A stretch of DNA of 32,869 nucleotides from a virus, in IMG/VR virus record IMGVR_UViG_3300029998_000080, positions 1-32,869 of that record. One strand, given 5' to 3'. Positions 13,035 to 20,157 of this stretch are shown piece after piece. The notes under the pieces are model-generated. The model saw nothing but the letters and a program-made list of their open reading frames with translations. It did not search any database and was not told the origin of the DNA. Position numbers and translations under genes: made by a program. Each line of letters starts with the position of its first letter. The first letter of the stretch is position 1.

Positions 13035-13993
13035 TATCGTTTTGCTTTTGTTGTGCTAGTGTTCATACTTTTCAAGCCATATAATTCAAGCATTGAAAAA
13101 TTTCCACCTGCAATAGTAAGATTATCAGGTACTTGAAGCTTACCATTTTTTACTGCTTCAGCAAATGCTAATTTTATTGCGATATCTGCATCAAGGTGAC
13201 TCTGTGCTTCAATGGAAGCTTTTGCTTTGGCAAATTTATTAGCTGCAATTACCTTATTCTCAGCAGTTTTAATATTCATTTCAGACGAATATTTTTCATT
13301 TATTGCACTTTGAATACTAGGATTAGAATATGTAAATTGTCCAGCAGAACCAATGTTCATAATTTTTATACCATATAATGCAAAATGTTCTGTTACGTCT
13401 TTTGACATTTGAGAGAAAATAGCACTTCTATCATTCTGTCCTTGTGTTAAATTTCTATCACCAAATTGGGTAGTTAAACATTTTTGGACGTATCCCCTAA
13501 CATCAGTATCCATCAAATCTGCTAACGTTCTTCCACTATATGAATATAAAAATAGTGATGTCCAATCATCTGGAATTGAAGCTGTTGCTGTTATACAAAC
13601 TGAAAATCCAATTGATTCTTTTGACTCTACTTCAATTGCTTCATTTGATGTTTTATTTGAACCACTTCCTGAACCATTCCATTCACGTGTAACAGGAGTA
13701 CGGTCAACAGTAATAACTCTAACTGATGGAATCCATTCACCACTATTTGACATCCTGCCTGTTTTGTGCCATTGAGTTGGAATGTAAATACGTTTTGCAA
13801 TTACTTTGTTTTGTTCAAGATAAGCTTGTGATTTCAATTTAGTTTGATTGACTTGTGTGCCATTTTCCAATGGGATCACATAAACAGATTCATTAGGTTT
13901 AATCTCTTGGTACTTTTGTACCTGATAAGGTTTCATACAAGATGACATCAATGCTACTACGAGCACACATACTAAAATCAATTGTTTTTTCAT
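13034..13993 (-). CDS. SPFH/band-7 (prohibitin-like) lipoprotein
   Basis: I start at ATG 13993, which gives a classic lipoprotein signal, MKKQLILVCVLVVALMSSC, with lipobox LMSSC and Cys19; the longer frame puts this signal internally. The mature 301 residues follow the SPFH pattern. An N-terminal beta part (NESVYVIPLENGTQVNQ) is followed by ITATASIPDDWTSLFLYSY, RGYVQKCLTTQFGDRNL, an EHFALYGIKIMNIGSAGQF strand and a long Ala/Lys-rich coiled helix (AANKFAKAKASIEAQ). Such proteins form large ring scaffolds on membranes. The residues after Cys (MKPYQ) are not the acidic export signal of surface lipoproteins, so it should face the periplasm. A strong host-type promoter stands 54-85 bases upstream, suggesting early expression. 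Confidence 0.85.
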   Translation of the reverse strand: MKKQLILVCVLVVALMSSCMKPYQVQKYQEIKPNESVYVIPLENGTQVNQTKLKSQAYLEQNKVIAKRIYIPTQWHKTGRMSNSGEWIPSVRVITVDRTPVTREWNGSGSGSNKTSNEAIEVESKESIGFSVCITATASIPDDWTSLFLYSYSGRTLADLMDTDVRGYVQKCLTTQFGDRNLTQGQNDRSAIFSQMSKDVTEHFALYGIKIMNIGSAGQFTYSNPSIQSAINEKYSSEMNIKTAENKVIAANKFAKAKASIEAQSHLDADIAIKLAFAEAVKNGKLQVPDNLTIAGGNFSMLELYGLKSMNTSTTKAKR

Positions 13994-14046
13994 ACTTTTT
14001 TTGTTTTTGTTTTTAATAATAATTAATTTTGTTTTTAATTGAGATA

Positions 14047-14078
14047 CAAAGATACTTCGTTTATTTGAATTTACCAAA
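14047..14078 (-). promoter_or_regulatory. Strong host-type (Bacteroidota) promoter of the SPFH operon
   Basis: On the minus strand AGTTTGGTAAATT is followed after 20 bases by TATCTTTG, which matches TTTG-N20-TAnnTTTG fully. The plus-strand methyltransferase gene is read away from the same intergenic stretch. Confidence 0.75.
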
Positions 14079-14123
14079 CTTATTTATGATTATTTTATAT
14101 AATAAACAAAATAAACATATTAA

Positions 14124-14915
14124 ATGGCTAAAATAGAAAATGATAAGTATTACACACCAATAGAAATTTCTAAATATTGTATAGACAAAACTTTAGAAAT
14201 TATTGATAATCAGAATATTACAGATATTATTGAGCCAAGTGCTGGTAACGGGTCATTTTCAAATCAATTAATATGTACATCATATGATATTGAACCAGAA
14301 TCTGAAAATATCATTAAACAAGATTATTTACAATTAAACATACCATATAAGAAAGGCAGATTGATTATAGGAAATCCTCCGTATGGTACTAAGATGCACT
14401 TGGTAATTAAATTTTTCAAAAAATCAATTGAGATTGGTGATTATATATCTTTCATATTACCAATTTCTCAATTAGATAATGTGGCAAGTTTATATGAATT
14501 TAATTTGGTGTATAGTGAAGATTTAGGTTTACAATATTATACAGATAGAAAAATTCATTGTGTTTTAAATATTTATAAAAGACCTGATATTGGATTAAAT
14601 TCGAAGCCTGATTTTAAAATGAAAGATTTGACTATATTTAGAGAGACATACAAAGGATATAATGATATTGACAATTTTGATTTGAGAATGGTTTATTGGG
14701 GGTCAGGATGTGCAGGAAGGATATTAACAAAAGATGATAAGAGATATGCTGGAGAATATAAAATTTTTATACATAATGAAAAATTAAAAAGCAGAATAAT
14801 TGAAGTTCTATCAACTACAAATTGGAAAAAAGAATTAAAAACAATTGCTATGATGAGAATTAAGCATTATCACATATATAATGTACTAAAAAGAGAAATA
14901 CCTGAAATATTATAG
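14124..14915 (+). CDS. Orphan N6-adenine-type DNA methyltransferase
   Basis: The 263-residue protein begins with the DKYYTP start typical of the N6_Mtase group. IIEPSAGNGSF (36-45) is the S-adenosylmethionine-binding motif I, and IIGNPPYGTK (81-90) is the catalytic NPPY motif that flips and methylates adenine (or the N4 of cytosine). A middle ISFILPISQL strand and a C-terminal target-recognition part follow. No restriction partner is adjacent, so it is an orphan that probably protects phage DNA or regulates it. It is the only plus-strand gene between 8799 and 31609. An AT-rich box TTATATAATAAAC lies upstream and a terminator overlaps its stop. Confidence 0.88.
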   Translation: MAKIENDKYYTPIEISKYCIDKTLEIIDNQNITDIIEPSAGNGSFSNQLICTSYDIEPESENIIKQDYLQLNIPYKKGRLIIGNPPYGTKMHLVIKFFKKSIEIGDYISFILPISQLDNVASLYEFNLVYSEDLGLQYYTDRKIHCVLNIYKRPDIGLNSKPDFKMKDLTIFRETYKGYNDIDNFDLRMVYWGSGCAGRILTKDDKRYAGEYKIFIHNEKLKSRIIEVLSTTNWKKELKTIAMMRIKHYHIYNVLKREIPEIL

Positions 14916-14928
14916 TTTCAGGTATTTT
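14896..14928. terminator. Terminator at the 3' end of the methyltransferase gene
   Basis: AAATACCTGAAA and TTTCAGGTATTT pair over 12 bases around an 8-base loop that contains the stop codon. It runs into TTTTTA on the plus strand, and its left arm can serve the convergent gene at 14936 only weakly. Confidence 0.8.
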
Positions 14929-14935
14929 TATTTGA

Positions 14936-15325
14936 TTATATACTTTTAAAATCTTCCAGTATTTTATCTATCATTTCACCACTGTGAATCTCGTCATATA
15001 TATGTCCAGTTTCTGTGTTATATGGTATTGCATATACATCAAAAACTTCATCAACAATTGAATAAATACACACAAAATCATTTTCAATGTCTAGTGATGC
15101 AGGAAAATCCAATGACATGAAAATTTTCTTAGCTCCGTCATCTAAATATTGTTTTGCCATTTTATAGCATGATTCAACATCACCTCCCAATGCTAATGAA
15201 TTCATTTCGAATTTACCATCATTTGTTTCTACAAATAATTGAAATGGATAATGTCCATAACAATCTTCACTTTCAATTAATTCAATTTTAACTAATTGTT
15301 CTACAAATTCTTTTACATTTTTCAT
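14936..15325 (-). CDS. Unknown 129-residue acidic protein
   Basis: It begins MKNVKEFVEQLVKIELIESE. The body has short strands (PFQLFVETNDGKFEMNSLAL), a helix (CYKMAKQYLDDGAKKIFMSL) and a Tyr-rich strand pair (FVCIYSIVDEVFDVYAIPY). A small alpha/beta phage protein is likely, with no catalytic motif visible. The opening MKNVKEFVE is a borderline match to the capsid-targeting-like leader, but the spacing to Glu differs. It is convergent with the methyltransferase. Confidence 0.7.
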   Translation of the reverse strand: MKNVKEFVEQLVKIELIESEDCYGHYPFQLFVETNDGKFEMNSLALGGDVESCYKMAKQYLDDGAKKIFMSLDFPASLDIENDFVCIYSIVDEVFDVYAIPYNTETGHIYDEIHSGEMIDKILEDFKSI

Positions 15326-15338
15326 ATTATATTATTTT

Positions 15339-15833
15339 CTATTTTATAATTTTTAATTTAAATTTTCTTAATGACGTATAGGTATAAAAATAATTATCAT
15401 AATCAATTCTTTCAACTCTTGATTTTTCTATTGCTACTTTATCTGATATTACTGAAACTATAAAAGATGAAATAAATATTAATCTTTGGTTTGATATGCC
15501 GTTAAATATATTAAATGAATTATCGTTTTTGAAATATTTACACAAAAAAATAACAGTACAATTTGAATTAGAATCTACAAAAGAATAATCAAAAATAGAT
15601 TTTGTCATATCCTCAATAAAAATAACAGTTTTTTCACGTATTTGGTTTGTTATACTTTGTAATTTTTCAAAACTACTAATATAATTTATAGTTTTTATTT
15701 TATATTTCATTTTTAATAAATCTTCTTTGATCATCATCAAGAACCATTTATTATTAGCATTTGAATCCATTATGAATGTTATTTTTTGTCCTTCATATCT
15801 TTTTATATTATTTATTAAATCTTTATATACCAT
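15339..15833 (-). CDS. Unknown protein with Walker-B-like strand and RKFKL tail
   Basis: The 164-residue protein reads as repeated strand-helix units: QKITFIMDSNANNKWFLMMI, KTVIFIEDMTKS, CTVIFLCKYF and QRLIFISSFIV. This looks like a small Rossmann or P-loop-like core, and VIFIED resembles a Walker B strand. The expected GxxxxGK(S/T) P-loop is missing (GQKITFIMDSNANNKW stands in its place), so ATP binding is doubtful. It ends YTSLRKFKLKIIK, a clear example of the RK-x-KL tail. No family is assigned. Confidence 0.65.
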   Translation of the reverse strand: MVYKDLINNIKRYEGQKITFIMDSNANNKWFLMMIKEDLLKMKYKIKTINYISSFEKLQSITNQIREKTVIFIEDMTKSIFDYSFVDSNSNCTVIFLCKYFKNDNSFNIFNGISNQRLIFISSFIVSVISDKVAIEKSRVERIDYDNYFYTYTSLRKFKLKIIK

Positions 15834-15880
15834 ATTTAATTGTTGAATAACGAATATAAGGAATATATTTCACATAAAAA

Positions 15881-15906
15881 AATAGTTAGATAAAAATCTA
15901 ACTATT
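15881..15906. terminator. Terminator between two minus-strand transcripts
   Basis: AATAGTTAGA and TCTAACTATT form a 10-base stem around TAAAAA, with A7 before and T7 after, so it can act in both directions. It follows the gene at 15939 on the minus strand. Confidence 0.85.
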
Positions 15907-15910
15907 TTTT

Positions 15911-15957
15911 TATAAATCTCTATTTAATATATTTTTTATTATAAATCTCTATTTAAT
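15911..15957. repeat. 18-bp direct repeat duplicating a gene end
   Basis: TATAAATCTCTATTTAAT occurs at 15911-15928 and again at 15940-15957. The second copy is the real 3' end of the gene at 15939 (LNRDL and stop). The first copy lies outside the gene, between the stop and the terminator, and looks like a remnant of duplication or of a shortened gene. Confidence 0.8.
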
Positions 15958-16457
15958 TTATCAAGTTTAATTTTTCTGACTTCTTTTATAGTATCACTAT
16001 ATGAAAGATTGTTTTTACGTTCAGTCCAAACTCTATTTTTAATATTATCTCCTGAATTGTCATAGCATGATTTGCATATAATAGAAATCCAACCTTTTGT
16101 TGAACCAATATCTTCAGTAGAACCACAAAACTCACAAACACTACCAGACATATTTTCTGTCATACTTATCATACCATCAATCTGTGAATTGCCTCCATAA
16201 TAATAGAAACAAAGAATTCCAAATTTTTCTTTTACTTGTGATGCTACAACTTGCGGAATTTTTTCATCATCAGATAAAAACTTATTATTAGTATCTATAT
16301 AACTTTGAATAGAATAGCATAGTTGATCTAATAACCAAAACCATCCATCACCATGTTCAAACCCCCAACACATTGCAGTCTTGGTCATATTTTCATACCG
16401 ATTTACAAAAATTTTAGGATATTTTTCAACTAAATAGCTATCTAAATTTTCAGTCAT
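15939..16457 (-). CDS. Conserved phage protein with Cys4 zinc-binding part and RKIKL tail
   Basis: The 172-residue protein follows a pattern I know from many phage and bacterial hypothetical proteins. It has EKYPKIF near the start, then CWGFEHGDGWFWLLDQLC (30-47), QVKEKFGILCFYYY (74-87) and a zinc site CEFC (108-111) with CKSC (128-131). The function of that family is not known to me. The C-terminus, VRKIKLDKLNRDL, carries the tail shared with other minus-strand proteins. The gene is next to clpP, 1 base after its stop, and is likely cotranscribed from the promoter at 17252-17282. Confidence 0.8.
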   Translation of the reverse strand: MTENLDSYLVEKYPKIFVNRYENMTKTAMCWGFEHGDGWFWLLDQLCYSIQSYIDTNNKFLSDDEKIPQVVASQVKEKFGILCFYYYGGNSQIDGMISMTENMSGSVCEFCGSTEDIGSTKGWISIICKSCYDNSGDNIKNRVWTERKNNLSYSDTIKEVRKIKLDKLNRDL

Positions 16458-16458
16458 A

Positions 16459-17214
16459 TTATTTTACTTGTTTAAATACATATTTCATATAATATTCATC
16501 AAAACCATCCATCATAGTTGTAATTGAATTGGATTTATTATCAGCTAATCCAATGACATTATCTATCAAACCATAATTCAAAGCTTCATCAGAATTTAAC
16601 CACATATCTCTTTGACAAAAATCATGAATTTCTTCAAATGACTTGTCAGTATTAAGAGCAAGAATTTTGAATAGTAAAAAATTGTATTTTTCAGTTTCCA
16701 TTTGACTAATACGAGTATCATCTACTTTGCCACTAGTTCCTGCTGCAACGTGATGTAGCATAACTGTTGAATTAATTAATGATGAACGCTTACCTTTTGC
16801 TCCAGATGATAGAAGTACACTACCCATTGAAGCGCACATTCCTAAATTGACTGTGGCTACATTAGGTTTAATATAGTTCATAACATCTATGATTCCTAAC
16901 CCATGAGTCACACTACCGCCTCCTGTATTAATTTGCATTGTAATGTCCTTTTGAGGATCAGAATCTTCTAAATATAATAATTGTGCTTGAATAATATCAG
17001 ACATTGTATCATCAACGTCACCAGACACCCATAAAATTCTATCCATCATAAGTCTATCAAACACAGATAGTTGAGTTACATTCAATTGTCGTTCTTCTAA
17101 AACATGAGGAGATAAGCCATAATTTTCAGCTTGATATTTTGTTGCATCATCTACTAATGTAGAACTCATTCCTAAATGTTTGGTAGCAAACTTTTTAAAT
17201 TCATTTTTGTGCAT
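16459..17214 (-). CDS. clpP: ClpP-like serine protease
   Basis: This 251-residue protein has the full catalytic set of the ClpP peptidase. Ser129 sits in MCASMGSVLL, His154 in VMLHH, and Asp203 in QRDMWLNSDEALNYGLIDNV; the oxyanion strand is NTGGGSVTHGLGIIDVMNYI. Host ClpP forms a 14-mer that degrades proteins handed over by ClpX or ClpA. The segment HVLEERQLNVTQLSVFDRLM (37-56) strongly recalls Bacteroidota ClpP, so the gene was probably taken from such a host. No ClpX/A partner is in view. It may use the host unfoldase, mix with host subunits, or serve phage head maturation. It has its own host-type promoter. Confidence 0.92.
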   Translation of the reverse strand: MHKNEFKKFATKHLGMSSTLVDDATKYQAENYGLSPHVLEERQLNVTQLSVFDRLMMDRILWVSGDVDDTMSDIIQAQLLYLEDSDPQKDITMQINTGGGSVTHGLGIIDVMNYIKPNVATVNLGMCASMGSVLLSSGAKGKRSSLINSTVMLHHVAAGTSGKVDDTRISQMETEKYNFLLFKILALNTDKSFEEIHDFCQRDMWLNSDEALNYGLIDNVIGLADNKSNSITTMMDGFDEYYMKYVFKQVK

Positions 17215-17251
17215 AATTTAATATTTTAATTATTAATTGATTGATTGAATG

Positions 17252-17282
17252 CAAAGATAAGGAAATTTTTTGATTTACCAAA
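17252..17282 (-). promoter_or_regulatory. Host-type (Bacteroidota) promoter of clpP
   Basis: On the minus strand CTTTGGTAAATCA is followed after 19 bases by TATCTTTG, 38 bases before the clpP start. Both elements match the promoters at 14047 and 20126. Confidence 0.75.
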
Positions 17283-17305
17283 GGAAAATCATTATTATTT
17301 ATATA

Positions 17306-17364
17306 AATAAACCTATAATTGAATAATAAACTGATATGATTTATTGTACGATTATAGGTTTATT
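17306..17364. terminator. Nested long hairpin between two minus-strand genes
   Basis: AATAAACCTATAAT and ATTATAGGTTTATT form a perfect 14-base outer stem. Within the 31-base loop, AATAAA/TTTATT can form an inner stem. It lies after the stop of the gene at 17382 and just upstream of the clpP promoter, so its simplest role is termination. It lacks a clean T-run, so a structured RNA or protein-binding site remains possible. Confidence 0.6.
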
Positions 17365-17381
17365 ATAAAGTTGATTCAGAT

Positions 17382-17726
17382 TTAATCTTCTACTGGTTCA
17401 TCTGTGCTAATTGAATCATCAGAATTTTCTTCATCATCATTGAGTTGTGCTATCATCAAATCTTTCATTTTTTGCATCCTTTCGTCAGCAAAAAGTGATT
17501 TCACTTTTTCATCATCAATTGGATATGAAATTTCATTATCTAATACATGATAAAGATAGTCAATAGCTAAATCTTGATCAGCTTTTTCGCAAATAAAATC
17601 AAGTAAAGCTAACTTTTCAGTCTCATTAAGATCAAAGATTTTAATTTCTTTAACCTCATTTAGAAATGTTTTCTGTTCTTCAGTTGATGGATTAACCATT
17701 TCTGACAATTTTTCTGTAATATTCAT
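17382..17726 (-). CDS. Acidic helical protein, unknown
   Basis: The 114-residue protein is almost all helix (NEVKEIKIFDLNETEKLALL, CEKADQDLAIDYLYHVLDNE) with an acidic disordered tail (NDDEENSDDSISTDEPVED). It starts MNITEKLSEMVNPSTEEQ. Acidic phage proteins of this size are often inhibitors of host nucleic-acid enzymes, but there is no specific match here. It is followed by the nested hairpin. Confidence 0.65.
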   Translation of the reverse strand: MNITEKLSEMVNPSTEEQKTFLNEVKEIKIFDLNETEKLALLDFICEKADQDLAIDYLYHVLDNEISYPIDDEKVKSLFADERMQKMKDLMIAQLNDDEENSDDSISTDEPVED

Positions 17727-17779
17727 AATTTTTTATTTAATTAATTTGTTTGTTGTTTAATTTTAATATTATAATTTAA

Positions 17780-18022
17780 TTAATATTCTTCTTCCTCAAT
17801 TTCTGCTCCATCTTTATCTAAGTTTCTAAAATCATCATAATCATTAAGATCTTGAATGTCATTTGCTACCACCTCTACTATTTCAATATCATCATATGGT
17901 ACGGGATTATCTTGAATAAGACTCTCTGCCAGTTCTTGTGCAAATTGTTCTACTCTCTCATAATCAGCTTCTTCTGATTCTATTGATAATGTCAATTGAA
18001 TTTTGTATTCTTTTATTTTCAT
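17780..18022 (-). CDS. Acidic 80-residue protein, unknown
   Basis: It begins MKIKEYKIQLTLSIESEEAD, with a strand followed by a helix (YERVEQFAQELAESLIQ) and a second strand (IEIVEVVAND), an arrangement like a small ferredoxin-like half-barrel, and ends DGAEIEEEEY. No binding residues are evident. It follows the gene at 18038 by 15 bases. Confidence 0.65.
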   Translation of the reverse strand: MKIKEYKIQLTLSIESEEADYERVEQFAQELAESLIQDNPVPYDDIEIVEVVANDIQDLNDYDDFRNLDKDGAEIEEEEY

Positions 18023-18037
18023 ATTTTGTTTTTGTTT

Positions 18038-18241
18038 TTATTTTATTTTATTATCTTCTAATACATAAATATTTCTTATCTTATGTGAAGGAGTGAATGT
18101 ATAATTCTCTCCTATGTGTTGCCAAACACCATTATTTCCTATTGCTGTTACATTTTGTTTTAAACTATATTCATTCTCATATTCTGCAGGTATAGTAATT
18201 ACTGTATTATCTTCAAGATTTACAATTATATTATAATTCAT
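18038..18241 (-). CDS. Unknown 67-residue beta-rich protein
   Basis: It begins MNYNIIVNLEDNTVITIPAE, an obvious beta-hairpin, and continues NVTAIGNNGVWQHIGENYTF and IRNIYVLEDNKIK. The pattern suggests a small all-beta fold. No paralog in the window and no family recognised. Separate from the gene upstream by 47 bases. Confidence 0.6.
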   Translation of the reverse strand: MNYNIIVNLEDNTVITIPAEYENEYSLKQNVTAIGNNGVWQHIGENYTFTPSHKIRNIYVLEDNKIK

Positions 18242-18288
18242 AGATTTAATTTTTTCTTATATACTATAATAAAATAAATAAGTTTATA

Positions 18289-18603
18289 TTATTTATTGAA
18301 TATTAGAGTTAATTCATCATTTGGGTAAGGATGCTTCAATAATTGTCTTTTGAATATTTTCAACATACTATCTTGCTTTGTTTTACAAATTGGAAAATTA
18401 TTATTTGTTGTATTATTAAATTCCATCAATGTGTTATTGTCAAAATCTAAATCCATTGTATTATCAAAATTTATTGTTAATTCTAATAAAATATCATCAT
18501 AAGAACTATCAAATCCTAATTGATATGGATAAAAATTAATATTATATTTTTTATTACCATCAACATCTTCTAAATGTGAGTATTTTTTATCGTTAAATTT
18601 CAT
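18289..18603 (-). CDS. Unknown 104-residue Asn-rich protein
   Basis: It begins MKFNDKKYSHLEDVDGNKKY and carries an Asn/Thr-rich low-complexity middle (MDLDFDNNTLMEFNNTTNNN) before a basic helix (SMLKIFKRQLLKHPYPNDE). The start lies 5 bases after the stop of the gene at 18609. Nothing points to a function. Confidence 0.6.
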   Translation of the reverse strand: MKFNDKKYSHLEDVDGNKKYNINFYPYQLGFDSSYDDILLELTINFDNTMDLDFDNNTLMEFNNTTNNNFPICKTKQDSMLKIFKRQLLKHPYPNDELTLIFNK

Positions 18604-18608
18604 AATTA

Positions 18609-18857
18609 TTATTCATAATAGAATGCAGCAAATGGGTCATTCTTTATTGATTTTATTAAATCATATTGTTTATTTTTTGGTGTATTATCCAATATAATTC
18701 TAATCTCTGGTGTATCTTGAATTAAAAATCCACCAGTTATAAACTGTTCTCCATTTTTCTCAATTACAGCTAATCCATTTGTTCTTGATACCCTATTTGC
18801 AATAAGTTCAATTTCTTCGTAACCATTAGTTTCTGGTGTGATGTGTAATGCTTTCAT
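18609..18857 (-). CDS. Unknown 82-residue protein of a phage-type small fold
   Basis: It begins MKALHITPETNGYEEIELIA and continues GLAVIEKNGEQFITGGFLIQ and IRIILDNTPKNKQYDLIKSI. It has a beta-hairpin and a C-terminal helix and better-than-average codon and sequence complexity, so it is likely a conserved gene, though I cannot name the family. The start overlaps the stop of the upstream gene by 4 bases. Confidence 0.65.
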   Translation of the reverse strand: MKALHITPETNGYEEIELIANRVSRTNGLAVIEKNGEQFITGGFLIQDTPEIRIILDNTPKNKQYDLIKSIKNDPFAAFYYE

Positions 18858-19402
18858 ATGTCTACGTTTATTATTATATTTGGTGTATATTTTTCTTCTA
18901 TTGAATTAATATAATATTTATTTTTTGTATAAGTTATATTATAATTGGTTGTTTTATTATCATCATATCCAATTATTGCAATTACAACAATATCATCAAT
19001 AGTGAAAATAGCGTCAATTCTAATATAATTGTGAATTCTCTTATAATGACTTTCTAATTCAGTACAATATTTTTTATTGTTGTCACATATTTCTTTTTCC
19101 AAAGTTGAAATAATATTCAGTTCGTGTTTTATATAATTCAAATTTTTATAAATACTGCGTAAATAATTTTTACTTGATATTGATGTTTTTAATCTTTTGA
19201 TATTTGGAATATCACGATTTGAATAATATTTTACTACTGATTGATTATTTTTTTTTTCAATTAAAATATTAATAATATAATCTAAGTTATTTGAATTATA
19301 AAAAAATGATATTTTTTTTTCATGACAACCTACAAATTCAACATCAAAATTCTTTTTGAATATATATTCTTCTATTTTTTTTATAGTCTCTGTGTCAGTC
19401 AT
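18854..19402 (-). CDS. Unknown 182-residue Lys/Asn-rich protein
   Basis: It begins MTDTETIKKIEEYIFKKNFD. A beta-rich first third (FDVEFVGCHEKKISFFYNS) is followed by a helical middle (HELNIISTLEKEICDNNKKY) and a final set of strands (ITYTKNKYYI). Its start overlaps the previous stop by 8 bases. It shares the same general order with the next gene upstream, but I cannot align the two with confidence. Confidence 0.6.
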   Translation of the reverse strand: MTDTETIKKIEEYIFKKNFDVEFVGCHEKKISFFYNSNNLDYIINILIEKKNNQSVVKYYSNRDIPNIKRLKTSISSKNYLRSIYKNLNYIKHELNIISTLEKEICDNNKKYCTELESHYKRIHNYIRIDAIFTIDDIVVIAIIGYDDNKTTNYNITYTKNKYYINSIEEKYTPNIIINVDI

Positions 19403-20105
19403 CAGTCATCAGTTTAATAAGTTTTTCTTTTCTTATTATTTTAGTTATATCATTGCTAAACGTCTTGTTTGTTTCAATTTTTGAAATTAATGCTAATTTT
19501 TTTGACTCTCCATCATAATATAACTGTAATAATATATTTGAATTATTATTATTTAAAAATACTGAAATATTATATCTTGAATAATGTTCTAATGATGTGT
19601 CAAATAATTTATCATTATATGTTTTTTTGCTATTTATTCTTAATATACTATTTTTTGATGAAAATTGAATAGTTATATAATCAGAATGAAATCCTCTAAC
19701 TGAAAAATCATTATACTTTAAATCATCATAATGATTATATGTTTTTTTAATATAATTATTTATTGTATCTTTTATACCTATTTTATCAATTTCTCTTTTT
19801 TGTATATAAATATCTAATTTTATAATCTTTTTTAAAAATGTTTTGAAACTAGATATGATTTTTTTTTCTACACAAAAATCATTAATAATAGTAAATTCTA
19901 ACTCTTTAATATCTGAAAATGGATGACAGTTAAAAAAGGAGAACTTATAATCATCAGTGACAGATATAATATATTCTGATTCATTTATAATATATTTTAT
20001 TTCTGCAAATGAAGAATATCTAACATTTGAATTTGTTTCCCCAAAAATCAAATTTGGAAATTTTCCTGAATTTCTTAAAATATTATATACTTCTAATGAT
20101 GTCAT
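19395..20105 (-). CDS. Unknown 236-residue protein with RKEKL tail
   Basis: It begins MTSLEVYNILRNSGKFPNLI, and the body is mostly short strands with many Ser, Asn and Tyr (ISVTDDYKFSFFNCHPFSD, NSILRINSKKTYN, NISVFLNNNNSNILLQLYYD). It ends TKIIRKEKLIKLMTDD, one of the recurrent tails. It is the first gene of a transcript that begins at the host-type promoter at 20126-20157, at the 3' end of the ligase gene. Confidence 0.6.
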   Translation of the reverse strand: MTSLEVYNILRNSGKFPNLIFGETNSNVRYSSFAEIKYIINESEYIISVTDDYKFSFFNCHPFSDIKELEFTIINDFCVEKKIISSFKTFLKKIIKLDIYIQKREIDKIGIKDTINNYIKKTYNHYDDLKYNDFSVRGFHSDYITIQFSSKNSILRINSKKTYNDKLFDTSLEHYSRYNISVFLNNNNSNILLQLYYDGESKKLALISKIETNKTFSNDITKIIRKEKLIKLMTDD

Positions 20106-20125
20106 TTATATTTAATCTTATCTTA

Positions 20126-20157
20126 TAAAGATAATATATTTATTTGTAATTACCAAA
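20126..20157 (-). promoter_or_regulatory. Host-type (Bacteroidota) promoter at the ligase 3' end
   Basis: On the minus strand AATTTGGTAATTAC is followed after 20 bases by TATCTTTA, 20 bases before the start at 20105. The -33 word touches the ligase stop codon. It matches the promoters at 14047 and 17252 except for the last -10 base. Confidence 0.65.

Noticed and set aside
13994-14077. Longer N-terminus for the SPFH protein starting at 14077
   Set aside because: It would bury a perfect lipoprotein signal and overlap the -33 to -10 promoter elements at 14047-14078.
14936-15325. MKNVKEFVEQ as another capsid-targeting-like leader
   Set aside because: Phe is in place but the Glu is one residue early and is followed by Gln, the gene is in the early-type block and has neither tail. 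I left it as borderline.
15339-15833. Call as a P-loop ATPase because of VIFIED
   Set aside because: No Walker A motif (GxxxxGK(S/T)) is present, so only a Walker-B-like strand can be stated.
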